From Archangium gephyra (lineage in GTDB: Bacteria > Myxococcota > Myxococcia > Myxococcales > Myxococcaceae): a stretch of DNA of 64,000 nucleotides. The position numbers were made by a program, and so were the translations under genes. The stretch spans positions 1 through 64,000 of the forward strand of contig QFQP01000030.1 of NCBI GenBank assembly GCA_003243425.1. The letters are read 5' to 3'. The notes under the pieces were generated by a model that saw only the letters and a list, made by a program, of their open reading frames with translations, made no database searches and had not been told where the DNA came from. Within the stretch, counting starts at the first letter, position 1. Each line of letters begins with the position of its first letter. Positions 31,671 through 40,048 of this stretch are shown piece by piece.

Positions 31671-34076
31671 ATGTTCACCGCGCTGCTGGCCGCCCTCGTG
31701 CTCGCCGCTGATGAGGGACCTGCATCGACGCCGCAGGTGCCCAACCCTTTGGCCACGCCACCGGCAGTCATCGAAGAACCGACCGACCCACGGCCTGCGG
31801 GCGAAGCCGCCAAACCATCACCGCTCCGGCAAACGCCGGCTCCTCCCGAGAAGCGCGACGATTCGAAGCTGCGGCCGCTCGGCATGACGGTGTCGGGCGG
31901 CGTGTCGCTCGGCACGTGGGAGAGCGGCTTCGTCTACTTCTACCTCGAAGCCGAGAAGCACCGGCCCACCGCGCAGCTGCGCATCGTCACCGGCGCGTCG
32001 GCCGGGAGCGCGAACGCCCTCGTCGCTGCCATCAGCTCGTGTCAGCCACCCAACCCGCTGCCGATGTCGAGCCTCGGCTGGAACGTGTGGGGCCCGGTCG
32101 GCTTCAACGACCTCTTCGATCGCAAGCGCGCCAACGCCGACGCGCTCTTCGTGCGTGACGAGCTCGATCTCAGCTTCGATCGCGTGCGTGAGGTCTGGAA
32201 GCAGGGCCTGCCCGAAGACTGCGACGTGGTCTTCGGCGCCACCGTGACCCGCGTGAAGCCGCGCGAGGTGAAGCTGAAGGAGGGCCTCGCGGTACCTCGC
32301 GTGCTCGAGACCTTCACGGTGCGCATTCAGGGCCGCGGGCTGGGCAAGCCGCCGAAGCTCACCAACTACGTCGAGCCCGACGCGCCGATGCCGATGCCGC
32401 TGCTGCCCTTCGTCGACGACGAGAAGGACCCCATCGCCTCGGACCGCAACTTCAGCCAGCTGCGTTCGGTCATCTACGCGTCGAGCGCGTTTCCCGTCGC
32501 GTTCGCGCCGACGCCCATCGAGTACTGTCTTTCGAAGCCGGCGCCGAAGGGCGAGAAGCCTTCGTCGAAGGTAACGGAATGCACGGTGCCGGAGTTCGTC
32601 GATCTCTTCGTCGACGGTGGGGTGTTCGACAACAACCCGCTGCGGCTCGCGTGGTCGATGGCCGATCGCCATCTGCAGAGGTCGGAGACGGGCGGCTGCG
32701 GCTGGACCGATCTGTTCGCGCCGCACGAGAACCTGCGCCGCGACATGCACTTCGTCTACCTCGACCCGGACTCGAGCAATTTCACGCCCGAGACCACGGC
32801 GTCGACCGAGCCCGAAGAGAACGGTTTCCTCGCGAAGTTGTTCTCGTTGAGCGGCGGGCTCATCGACTCGGCGCGGGCTCGTGAACTGTCGTCGCTGGCG
32901 CGAGAACAACACGACGTCGCCGACCGCATGGATCTCGCGATGAGCAACCTGCCCAAGGCCAGCGAGCCGCTCTCGGCGTTCCTCGGCTTCTTCGAGACGG
33001 AGTTCCGCCGCTTCGATTTCTACCTGGGCATGTACGACGCGTACTCGGAGCTCAGCGCCACCGAGACGTGGAAGGACAAGGCCGACTTCGAGCAGATCTT
33101 CGAGATCGGCGCCGAGGAGCGCGCGGAGTGGGCGCCGTTCCTCTGCATCGCGTCGATGATGGAGCCGCAGTACGCGCACTACCGCTCGAGCTGTGACGAC
33201 CCGGGCCTCACCGACTTCCGCATTCTCCTGCAGGTGAGCATCGACCGGCTGTACTCGTCGTGTCGCGCGACCGACCGAAAGCTGAGCACCGCCGCCAAGC
33301 GCTACAACTACCTGTGCTCTGAAGCGCGTCGCGGCGGTGAGCCGCCGGCAGTGCCGCACGTCGCCCAGCTCGCGCCACAGCTGCGTCAGCGCCGCGGCGA
33401 TGAAGACACGTTCGCGTTCACCATGCGGCTGCTCGGTGAGTACGGGTTCCGCTTCGAAGACCTGGGCCTGACGCGTGGAGAGTCGAAGAAGGGGGCGGTC
33501 GCGCTGCGCTGGGCGATGGACGATCTCGTCGACGCCTGGTCGAGCGCGCAGCCGACGCTGGCCGATCGCGTGTTGTCGCGCACCGCCGCGCGCTCTGCCC
33601 TCAACGCCGTCGAGTTCAGCCCGCCCGTCTTCTCGACCTACGCGGTGCTGGGCACGATGCTCGAAGGCGGCACCAGCTGGGCGCCGTTCAACAACGCCGC
33701 ACGGTGGCTGCAACTGCACGGCGCGTTGATGTTCAACGAGGTCTTCTCGCTCATCACCAACCCGCAGCCGCGCTTCTCGTTGAACTTCACCGTCGGGCCC
33801 GAGGTGCACCTCTCGTTCATGTCGAACACGGTGTTCCAGCCCAGGCTCGCGGTGCGCGGCGGCGTGCAGTTGGGCGTCATCGACGCCTTCGCCACGAAGA
33901 GGTGTGAGACCGGCGACCCGCGGGCCTGCACGCAACCGGAGCTCGACGTGGTCATCGCGCTGGGGCTGCTGGAGCGGCTGCGCATCGAGCTGGTGTGGCA
34001 GACGTACCCGCTGCTGTACGCGACGTCGTACAGCTCGTCGAACGTGCACCTCGGCGTGGGCGTGCAGTTCTACTGA
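31671..34076 (+). CDS. Patatin-like phospholipase with C-terminal barrel-like domain
   Basis: 801 residues from ATG 31671, with GGAG 6 bases upstream; ATG 31659 is the alternative. A signal peptide (MFTALLAALVLA) and a Pro-rich linker precede the patatin domain. Elements of the Ser-Asp dyad are the oxyanion loop GGVSLGTWESG, the elbow GASAGS (residues 108-113, Ser110 nucleophile) and DGGVFDNNPLR (Asp315). The middle is helical. The last 130 residues (PRFSLNFTVGPEVHLSFMSN to LHLGVGVQFY) look like outer-membrane strands with a terminal aromatic, reminiscent of PlpD-type secreted patatins. It probably hydrolyses phospholipids at the cell surface. Confidence 0.82.
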   Translation: MFTALLAALVLAADEGPASTPQVPNPLATPPAVIEEPTDPRPAGEAAKPSPLRQTPAPPEKRDDSKLRPLGMTVSGGVSLGTWESGFVYFYLEAEKHRPTAQLRIVTGASAGSANALVAAISSCQPPNPLPMSSLGWNVWGPVGFNDLFDRKRANADALFVRDELDLSFDRVREVWKQGLPEDCDVVFGATVTRVKPREVKLKEGLAVPRVLETFTVRIQGRGLGKPPKLTNYVEPDAPMPMPLLPFVDDEKDPIASDRNFSQLRSVIYASSAFPVAFAPTPIEYCLSKPAPKGEKPSSKVTECTVPEFVDLFVDGGVFDNNPLRLAWSMADRHLQRSETGGCGWTDLFAPHENLRRDMHFVYLDPDSSNFTPETTASTEPEENGFLAKLFSLSGGLIDSARARELSSLAREQHDVADRMDLAMSNLPKASEPLSAFLGFFETEFRRFDFYLGMYDAYSELSATETWKDKADFEQIFEIGAEERAEWAPFLCIASMMEPQYAHYRSSCDDPGLTDFRILLQVSIDRLYSSCRATDRKLSTAAKRYNYLCSEARRGGEPPAVPHVAQLAPQLRQRRGDEDTFAFTMRLLGEYGFRFEDLGLTRGESKKGAVALRWAMDDLVDAWSSAQPTLADRVLSRTAARSALNAVEFSPPVFSTYAVLGTMLEGGTSWAPFNNAARWLQLHGALMFNEVFSLITNPQPRFSLNFTVGPEVHLSFMSNTVFQPRLAVRGGVQLGVIDAFATKRCETGDPRACTQPELDVVIALGLLERLRIELVWQTYPLLYATSYSSSNVHLGVGVQFY

Positions 34077-34789
34077 GCGCTCGCGCGGGCGGCGGCGCAC
34101 TCGTCGCAGGCCGACGTGCACAGGAACACCAGCGGGTCGCGGCGAAGGTGTTCGACCGCGACCTCGACCACGTCACGCGAGTTCATCAGGCGCGCGTGAC
34201 CGCGACCCACCTGCCCTTCGCGTTGTCTCTCGCCGAGCCACCCGTCCAACTTCGTGAAGCCGCGACAGCAATGATCCGTCTCGGCGATCAGCTCGGTGAC
34301 GCCGTCGGCGACGACGGTCGGGTACGACGTGGAATACGGGACGTTCGCGAGCGACTCGGCGAGGTGCACGGTGGTGTTCGCGTCATGGCCGACGCCCAGC
34401 AACAGCACCTTGCCGCCGAGCGCGTAGACGACGCCCACCGGGCTCACCAGACCGTGCGGCGGGCTGAGCGGTTGTGGTGCGCAGACGCGTTCCGCGTGGG
34501 GACCGATCGCCGCGAACGAGCCACCCGGGTGCGTGCTGCGAAGCACGCCGGGCTGGCGCCAGAACGTCTCGGCCACGATGCCCATGTCGACCGATGGCGT
34601 CGTCTTCGGGTCGAACACCGCGTCGCCCGCGCTCATGGTCGGCATCACCACGGTACCGGCCACCTCGCGGAGCGCGGCAATGAGCCCGAGCACGCCGCCT
34701 TCGACCGGGCGGATGGCCCGGAAAGACGTGTGCACCAGCACGACATCGGCCTTGCGGAGCCCCAGCGCTTTGAGCTGCTCGACGATCAT
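34070..34789 (-). CDS. Aminoglycoside N(3)-acetyltransferase family protein
   Basis: 239 residues from ATG 34789, which overlaps the stop of the upstream gene (ATGA). The fold is recognised by ADVVLVHTSFRAIRPVEGG, GTVVMPTMSAGDAVFDPKTT, RSTHPGGSFAAIGPHAERVC and the acetyl-CoA/active-site segment GVGHDANTTVHLAES. Family members acetylate the 3-amino group of aminoglycosides, but many chromosomal members have no resistance role. Several cysteines lie at the C-terminus (LVFLCTSACDECAAARA). Its 3' end overlaps the convergent patatin gene by 7 bases. Confidence 0.85.
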   Translation of the reverse strand: MIVEQLKALGLRKADVVLVHTSFRAIRPVEGGVLGLIAALREVAGTVVMPTMSAGDAVFDPKTTPSVDMGIVAETFWRQPGVLRSTHPGGSFAAIGPHAERVCAPQPLSPPHGLVSPVGVVYALGGKVLLLGVGHDANTTVHLAESLANVPYSTSYPTVVADGVTELIAETDHCCRGFTKLDGWLGERQREGQVGRGHARLMNSRDVVEVAVEHLRRDPLVFLCTSACDECAAARASAQ

Positions 34790-35712
34790 TTCAGGTCGAG
34801 TACGCGCAACTCCGTCAGTTGGTAACTCGAGCGAGAGCCACGCTTGTCCGACGGAACGACCAACCGGAACGCGCCGTGCTCCTTCGGGAGCGGCTTGCCG
34901 TCCATCTCCCAGGCGAGAAGTGCGGTGGTCGCGCCCATGCCGTCGAGCAGCTCGCCGACGCTGAACACCGCCACGAAGCCGTCCGCTGAAGTGGCGACCA
35001 CCACCGCGCGCAGGCCTGCGTGCTTGTCCTTCGGCTTTCCCCCGCCGTGACCTTCGGCAAAACCGTTGGCCATCAGCACCTTGTCGAGGCGAACGCCGGT
35101 GAAGGTGTGCGCGCCCGACTTGTCGGACCACTCGACGGTGACGGGCCCCAGCGCCTTCAGCGCGTCGACGGTGAGCGTCGCCGGCGTGATGAGCGCACCT
35201 TCGAGCCGCAGCCCTTCGGTCGGTGCCTCGAGCGTCGTCTCTTCGACGGTGAAGACTTCTGCGTCGCTCAGCTTTTCCAGCGCCTTCGCGGCCTTCGGAA
35301 AGTCGGCGTACGGAACCTCACGAATGCGGTCTCGAAAGGCCCTGGTGAGCCGGTACGTCAACACGCGCTTCGAGCGGGCGTGCGTGACGATGGTGACGAG
35401 CTCATCTTCGCTGCCGACGTTCTCGAGCTTCACGTTCAACTTGCCAGGCGACGCGCCGGTCGAGGCCATCAAGCCGTCGGCCATGCACGTGTAGCGAATC
35501 GACGGCTCCGAGCGATGCACGACGTCGAGCTCGAACGACTGCTCGCGCGTGAGGCCCAGGCGCTTGAGCGCATTGGCGCCGATGCGGTAGCCAGACAGCG
35601 CCCACGGCCCGGGAACTCCGTGCGGCGGTGAGCCATGAACGAAGCGGGTCGCAGTGACGGCATCCATCGGGGCCGGTGCGGCGGACAGGGCGATGACGAG
35701 CGCGAGAAACAT
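34786..35712 (-). CDS. FmdE-like domain fused to a molybdopterin-oxidoreductase-like fold
   Basis: 308 residues with a likely signal peptide (MFLALVIALSAAPAPM). Residues about 20-155 resemble FmdE (formylmethanofuran dehydrogenase subunit E family): FVHGSPPHGVPGPWALSGYR, DVVHRSEPSIRYTCMADGLM, GSEDELVTIVTHARSK. Residues about 160-308 resemble the sulfite-oxidase Mo-binding fold: LTVDALKALGPVTVEWSDKS, FTGVRLDKVL, SADGFVAVFSVGELLDG, LLAWEMDGKPLPKEHGAFRL. The Cys that ligates Mo is not evident in the second half, so catalysis is doubtful. The fusion is unusual. It is cotranscribed with the acetyltransferase gene. Confidence 0.65.
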   Translation of the reverse strand: MFLALVIALSAAPAPMDAVTATRFVHGSPPHGVPGPWALSGYRIGANALKRLGLTREQSFELDVVHRSEPSIRYTCMADGLMASTGASPGKLNVKLENVGSEDELVTIVTHARSKRVLTYRLTRAFRDRIREVPYADFPKAAKALEKLSDAEVFTVEETTLEAPTEGLRLEGALITPATLTVDALKALGPVTVEWSDKSGAHTFTGVRLDKVLMANGFAEGHGGGKPKDKHAGLRAVVVATSADGFVAVFSVGELLDGMGATTALLAWEMDGKPLPKEHGAFRLVVPSDKRGSRSSYQLTELRVLDLK

Positions 35713-35751
35713 GTCTTTCGTCTATCGCACCGATTGCTAGGAGGCCGCCTC

Positions 35752-36303
35752 ATGGCAACACAGCTGCAGATGTTCATGGACCGTGAAGACGAGCTCACCT
35801 TCGTCCGGTTCCTCGAACGCTACACTTTCGAGGTCTACCCGCGCCGCGTGCCGGAAGACTGGGAGACCTTCAAGGCCACCGAGGCGAACTTCGACCGCTT
35901 CCCCTCCGACGAGGCGTACCTGGTGGCCAGCGACATCGGCCCTGCGCTCGTCGACAAGTTCAAGCGCGGCAAAGACAAGGGCATGTGGCGCATCGACGAG
36001 GTGCGTTCACCGGTCATCTTCTGGGAGCGCAGCCAGACCAACGACGACGGCGAACTGGTGAGCGGTCAGTTGTGGGGCGAGCTCGAGATCACCCAGCAGA
36101 CCGGTCGTCGAGATCCCGCACCGCAGAAGTTCCGCGAGCGCTTCATGGAGATCGAAAGCTGGATGAAGAAGACCTTCCGCAAGACGCACCCCAAGGGCTT
36201 CATGGTGGGGCCGCACCTGGCGCGACGCATCAAGCAGAACGAGAAGGTTCCGCTGCGCGAGAACAAGCACTTCGGTCGACTCATCACCGTTCACGGCGGT
36301 TGA
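35752..36303 (+). CDS. Hypothetical protein
   Basis: 183 residues, ATG 35752 chosen because a perfect AGGAGG lies 7 bases upstream (35739-35744). No signal peptide or membrane segment. The sequence is charged and aromatic: QMFMDREDELTFVRFLERYT, YPRRVPEDWETFKATEANFD, KDKGMWRIDEVRSPVIFWER, then IESWMKKTFRKTHPKGFMVG. I recognise no family; the layout resembles small cytosolic proteins found in mobile or polymorphic-toxin immunity contexts, but no partner is nearby. The strong ribosome site suggests good expression. Confidence 0.6.
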   Translation: MATQLQMFMDREDELTFVRFLERYTFEVYPRRVPEDWETFKATEANFDRFPSDEAYLVASDIGPALVDKFKRGKDKGMWRIDEVRSPVIFWERSQTNDDGELVSGQLWGELEITQQTGRRDPAPQKFRERFMEIESWMKKTFRKTHPKGFMVGPHLARRIKQNEKVPLRENKHFGRLITVHGG

Positions 36304-36343
36304 AAGGGAACTCGCGCCGGGCTTCCGGCGTTAGCGTCGTCAC

Positions 36344-37249
36344 ATGTCCTGGCTCGATACGCTCGAAGACATCCGGAAGAAGGATTTCTCGAAGGTCCCT
36401 GCGGCGAAGCGTGATGACGCGGCTCGCGACGTGGTGAACATGGCCAGCTACGCGTGCGCCGTGATCTCCGTGTCGCCGGTGCCGTTCTCCGACGCGGTGC
36501 TGATGCTGCCGGTGCAGTCGGCGATGGTGGTCACCGTCGGTCACGTCTACGGCCGCAAGGTCACCGAGGCTGACGCGAAGAGCCTCATCGTCGAGCTCGC
36601 CACGACAGCCGGGCTCGGCATGCTCGCGCGTCAGGGCATCAAGGCGATTCTCCCGGTGTTCGGTGCGCTGCTCACCGTACCCGCCGCCTTCGCCATGAAC
36701 TGGGGCATCGGGCGCGTGGCCATGGAGTACTTCCGCAACCCGAACATGACCTCGGACAGCCTGAAGAAGGTCTACGAGTCGGCGAAGGAAGAAGGCGCCT
36801 CGCTGTTCTCGATGGAACGCTTCAACATGTTCCGCAAGTCGGCGCAGGCGCCGGTCGAACCGAAGCCGCCTGCGAAGTCCGCGCCGAAGAAGAAGACCGC
36901 TGCGGCGAAGAAGAAGCCGAAGACCGCGATCGAAAAGTTGATCGAAGGCGACTTCACGAAGCGGCTGTCGAGACACAAGGACGTACGCGACGCGTTCGAC
37001 GGGGTCATTCACCTCGACATCACCGGCGCTGGCGGCGGCCGGTGGACGGCGGACCTCACCAGGCCATCGGAGTGGATCAGCAAGGGTCACGAGGGCAAGC
37101 CGAAGCTCATCATTCGCGCCAGCGCGAAGAACTTCACGGCGCTGGTGAAGGGCGACAAGAACGCGCAGCTCGCGGTGATGAACGGTGAGCTCGAGTTGGA
37201 GCCGATGAACCTCGACCTCGCGATGAAGCTCGGGCCCCTGTTCGGCTGA
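36344..37249 (+). CDS. DUF697-SCP2 fusion protein
   Basis: 301 residues. Residues about 25-130 form the hydrophobic DUF697 unit (ASYACAVISVSPVPFSDAVL, VTVGHVYGRKVTEADAKSLI, IKAILPVFGALLTVPAAFAM) with two or three membrane helices. A Lys/Ala/Pro-rich linker (170-195) leads to an SCP2 sterol-carrier domain (about 197-301: FTKRLSRHKDVRDAFDGVIH, GRWTADLTRPSEWI, KNFTALVKGDKNAQLAVMNG, MNLDLAMKLGPLFG). The combination suggests a membrane-tethered lipid carrier; function is inferred. Its last base is the first base of the next gene. Confidence 0.72.
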   Translation: MSWLDTLEDIRKKDFSKVPAAKRDDAARDVVNMASYACAVISVSPVPFSDAVLMLPVQSAMVVTVGHVYGRKVTEADAKSLIVELATTAGLGMLARQGIKAILPVFGALLTVPAAFAMNWGIGRVAMEYFRNPNMTSDSLKKVYESAKEEGASLFSMERFNMFRKSAQAPVEPKPPAKSAPKKKTAAAKKKPKTAIEKLIEGDFTKRLSRHKDVRDAFDGVIHLDITGAGGGRWTADLTRPSEWISKGHEGKPKLIIRASAKNFTALVKGDKNAQLAVMNGELELEPMNLDLAMKLGPLFG

Positions 37250-38730
37250 TGCGGTTCACGCTGTCACGTGGCGTCAGCCTCGCGGTGCTGGCTTCGGCGA
37301 AGACCGAGGCCGACCACCATGAAGATCTCGGCTGCAGCATTCTGGGCCCGCCATCGCGGCCGGTGCGTCGCGCGCACGCGTGGCTCAAGAGCCAGGTGCA
37401 ACGCCTCGGCACCGAGGTGGTGAAAGCCAACGCCGCGCAGCTGGTGCGCGCGATGGAAGATTCACCCCGCTACGCCGCGCTGTGCGTCGGGAGAAAGCGC
37501 GTCGGAGGCCGCCGCGTGCTGCGTGAAGACGTGCTGTATCCGCGCGCCGAGAAGTTCAAGCCGACGGTGCTGCATCTGCGGCGCGACGAGCTGGGCCTCG
37601 ACGTGCCGGTGGCAGCGCGTGAGTGGCCGCTGGTGAACGAGTTGTTCTCGACGCTCGCGCGTGGCGCGACACGCGACGAGTTGCGCGCGCTGGCCCGGGT
37701 CGAGCTCGCGGCGACCCTGCTCGACGACCTCGGCAGTGCCGGCTGGCTCGAGAGGTTCACGCCGCCCGATGCGTCGGCGTCGGTGGTGTACGTCGGGCAC
37801 AACACGACGCTCATTCGCGGGAAGACCGGCAGCGTGCTGGTCGACCCGTACTTTCGACCCGCCAGCCAGTTCGATCTCCCGGACTTCCAGCCGATGCAGC
37901 CGCGTGATCTCGGCCGCGTCGACGCGGTGTTGATCACCCACTCCCACGGAGATCATTTTCACCTCGGCTCGTTGTTGCAGTTGCCGCGGGAGACGCGCTT
38001 CTTCGTGCCGCCGGTCGAGCGCGAGAGCCTCTTCTCGACCGACTGCGCGTTGCGTCTGCGGCAGCTCGGGTTCGAGCACGTCGAAGCGTTGAGCTGGTGG
38101 GAGTCGCGGCAGGTTGGCGACGTCACCGTGCAGGCGTTGCCGTTCTACGGCGAGCAACCGACCGACGGCGACGGTGTGTACGAAGGGCTCCGCAACATCG
38201 GCAGCACCTGGCTGGTGAAGACCAGGACCGACTCGAACGCCTTCTTCGCCGACGCCGGCCGCGACGCGCTCGGTGACATGAGTGAGGTCAGCAAGAAGGC
38301 CGGGCCCGTGAAGCGGCTGTTCTGCGGCGTGCGCGGGTTCAAGCTGCGACCCATCTTCTTCGGCTTCACCACGCTCGACGCGTTCCTGGTGAACGTTCCC
38401 GTCGATGCGCTCACCGCGCCGCAGCAGTTGATGGCCGACGGCCCCGAAGCGCTGCGTTACGCGAAGCTGCTGCAAGCCCGGGAGCTCGTGCCCTGCGCTG
38501 ACGGCGGCGCGCCCTGGTACTGGCGTGAAGGCATGGGCCCCAGGTACCCGGGCTATCCCGGAGCGCCGGTCGTCGGTGCGTCTCCCTACGAAGAGAATGA
38601 CGCGGCCGATCCGTACCCCGAGCGCGTCGTCGCCAGGCGTGGAGAGCCGCGGGTGCGAATTCTCAGGCCCGGCCAGAACCTCGCGGGTGAAGCCAACAGG
38701 CCGTTCGTGTGGCCGTTCAGCGCGCCGTGA
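37249..38730 (+). CDS. Metallo-beta-lactamase-fold hydrolase
   Basis: 493 residues. A helical N-terminal domain of about 180 residues precedes the MBL fold: VVYVGHNTTLIRGKTGSVLV, then VDAVLITHSHGDHFHLGSL with the zinc ligands of HSHGDH at residues 231-236. NAFFADAGRDALGDM follows, with the bridging Asp. The C-terminal 60 residues are Pro-rich (MGPRYPGYPGAPVVGASPYE). This resembles the UlaG/PhnP-like L-ascorbate-6-P lactonase group, but the substrate is unknown. It ends in a 14-base convergent overlap with the lipoprotein gene. Confidence 0.8.
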   Translation: MRFTLSRGVSLAVLASAKTEADHHEDLGCSILGPPSRPVRRAHAWLKSQVQRLGTEVVKANAAQLVRAMEDSPRYAALCVGRKRVGGRRVLREDVLYPRAEKFKPTVLHLRRDELGLDVPVAAREWPLVNELFSTLARGATRDELRALARVELAATLLDDLGSAGWLERFTPPDASASVVYVGHNTTLIRGKTGSVLVDPYFRPASQFDLPDFQPMQPRDLGRVDAVLITHSHGDHFHLGSLLQLPRETRFFVPPVERESLFSTDCALRLRQLGFEHVEALSWWESRQVGDVTVQALPFYGEQPTDGDGVYEGLRNIGSTWLVKTRTDSNAFFADAGRDALGDMSEVSKKAGPVKRLFCGVRGFKLRPIFFGFTTLDAFLVNVPVDALTAPQQLMADGPEALRYAKLLQARELVPCADGGAPWYWREGMGPRYPGYPGAPVVGASPYEENDAADPYPERVVARRGEPRVRILRPGQNLAGEANRPFVWPFSAP

Positions 38731-39931
38731 CCTCGATGCCGTCGTTCGGCAGCCCCGTCCACGTGAGCTGCGGCACGAGCCCCAACCAGGGGTCGCTGGC
38801 CGGCGTGAGGAAGAGCCGCGCGTAGACCTCGCGATTGAGCGCCTTCATCGACACGTCGGGCTTCTCGATGAGCCACCGATGAATCACCGGGTGCAGCGCG
38901 TACTCGTTGCGAGCGGTGTCGATGGCGATCGCGGTCTCGAGGTTGGCGACGAGCTGCCGTGCGAGCGACGGGCTCAACGTGGGCACCTTCGTCGAAGTGA
39001 CGTCGACGGGGTTCTTGGAGAGCACCGTGGCACGCGCGCTCTCGTCGAGCCGCGCGCCAGAGATGGACGCCAGCTGAGCCCACGGCGTGGGGTCGACGAG
39101 CCCGGTGCCTGCGTCGCCGGGAACGAGCCGTTCGATCATCGGCGCTTCGACCATCGCCTTGCCCATGGCGATCGGCACTGCAGCGCGACTCGACGGCCAC
39201 ACCACGTCGGCGTCGACGCCGGGCAGCGACGGCAGCGTGAACGCGCGCGGCTGACCGGCCTTCTGCATCGCGGCGTTGAACGACGCGAGCGCGAGCTGCA
39301 CCTCCGACTCGTGCCAGCGCTTGCGCTGCGCGGGTGACTTCGTCGCCTGCGGCCTCGCACGCTCGAGGCGCGTCACGAAGTCGACAGCGCCGTACAGCCC
39401 GGGCAACGCGTCGACCACGAAGCCGTCGGCGTCGAGCACGTAGTGAATCGAGTTGCCGGTGACGGTGCGCGTGACCTTGCGACCGTCTCCGAAGTCGATG
39501 GTCGCGACGGGCACCGGGCGTTCGGAGCTCCAGTGCAACACGTAGTTGTCGCGCAGGTACTTCGACACGCTGGCGTTCGCGTACAGCGTGGTGCGGAAGA
39601 AGCGCGAGTTGGCGCACGACAGCTCTTCGTCGAGCCGCCCGAGCATTCGCAGCGACAGCACCGGTTTTCCCGTGGCCTTCGAGCGCGCGAGCGCCGCGTC
39701 GAGGTCTTCGTACCAATAGAGCCGCGAGACGTGCGCGTCGCGCTGCCCCGCGACCTTCGAGATGGCGTCGACGAGCGCGAGCTGCTGCTCGGGAGATGCC
39801 GCGTCGTACTTCGTGAGCAGCCCAGCGAGCCCCTCGGGGCCTTCGGCGCGCAACGCGCGAACGTCGAGCTGCGCTGGTGAATGGGCACAGCTCAGAAGAC
39901 CGAGGAGCGTTGCAGTGACGGGCGCGCGCAT
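38717..39931 (-). CDS. Lipoprotein with thioredoxin-like domain
   Basis: 404 residues from ATG 39931 (earlier starts lack a signal peptide). Lipobox LGLLSCAHS. After a short helical part comes a thioredoxin-like fold of the type used for proteins replacing heads of household thiol chemistry: YWYEDLDAALARSKATGKPV, SLRMLGRLDEELSCANSRFF, HYVLDADGFVVDALPGLYGA. The catalytic CXXC is absent; a lone Cys (ELSCANS) takes its place, so classical disulfide exchange is unlikely. The C-terminal 180 residues are of unknown fold. I recall similar proteins in Planctomycetes and Myxococcota without known role. Confidence 0.6.
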   Translation of the reverse strand: MRAPVTATLLGLLSCAHSPAQLDVRALRAEGPEGLAGLLTKYDAASPEQQLALVDAISKVAGQRDAHVSRLYWYEDLDAALARSKATGKPVLSLRMLGRLDEELSCANSRFFRTTLYANASVSKYLRDNYVLHWSSERPVPVATIDFGDGRKVTRTVTGNSIHYVLDADGFVVDALPGLYGAVDFVTRLERARPQATKSPAQRKRWHESEVQLALASFNAAMQKAGQPRAFTLPSLPGVDADVVWPSSRAAVPIAMGKAMVEAPMIERLVPGDAGTGLVDPTPWAQLASISGARLDESARATVLSKNPVDVTSTKVPTLSPSLARQLVANLETAIAIDTARNEYALHPVIHRWLIEKPDVSMKALNREVYARLFLTPASDPWLGLVPQLTWTGLPNDGIEVTAR

Positions 39932-40048
39932 GGGGACCGGTGAACGGACCACGGCTCGGAACGATCTGTCTGGGGCTGATGTAGTCGAGCGCGCACACTC
40001 AACCACTGAACACCTGTCTGTACCGTATTACCTACGCGCTCCCGGCCC

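Noticed and set aside
31818..34121. Minus-strand open frame of 767 codons
   Set aside because: Antisense of the patatin gene, which has a complete catalytic motif set; the shadow has no motif.
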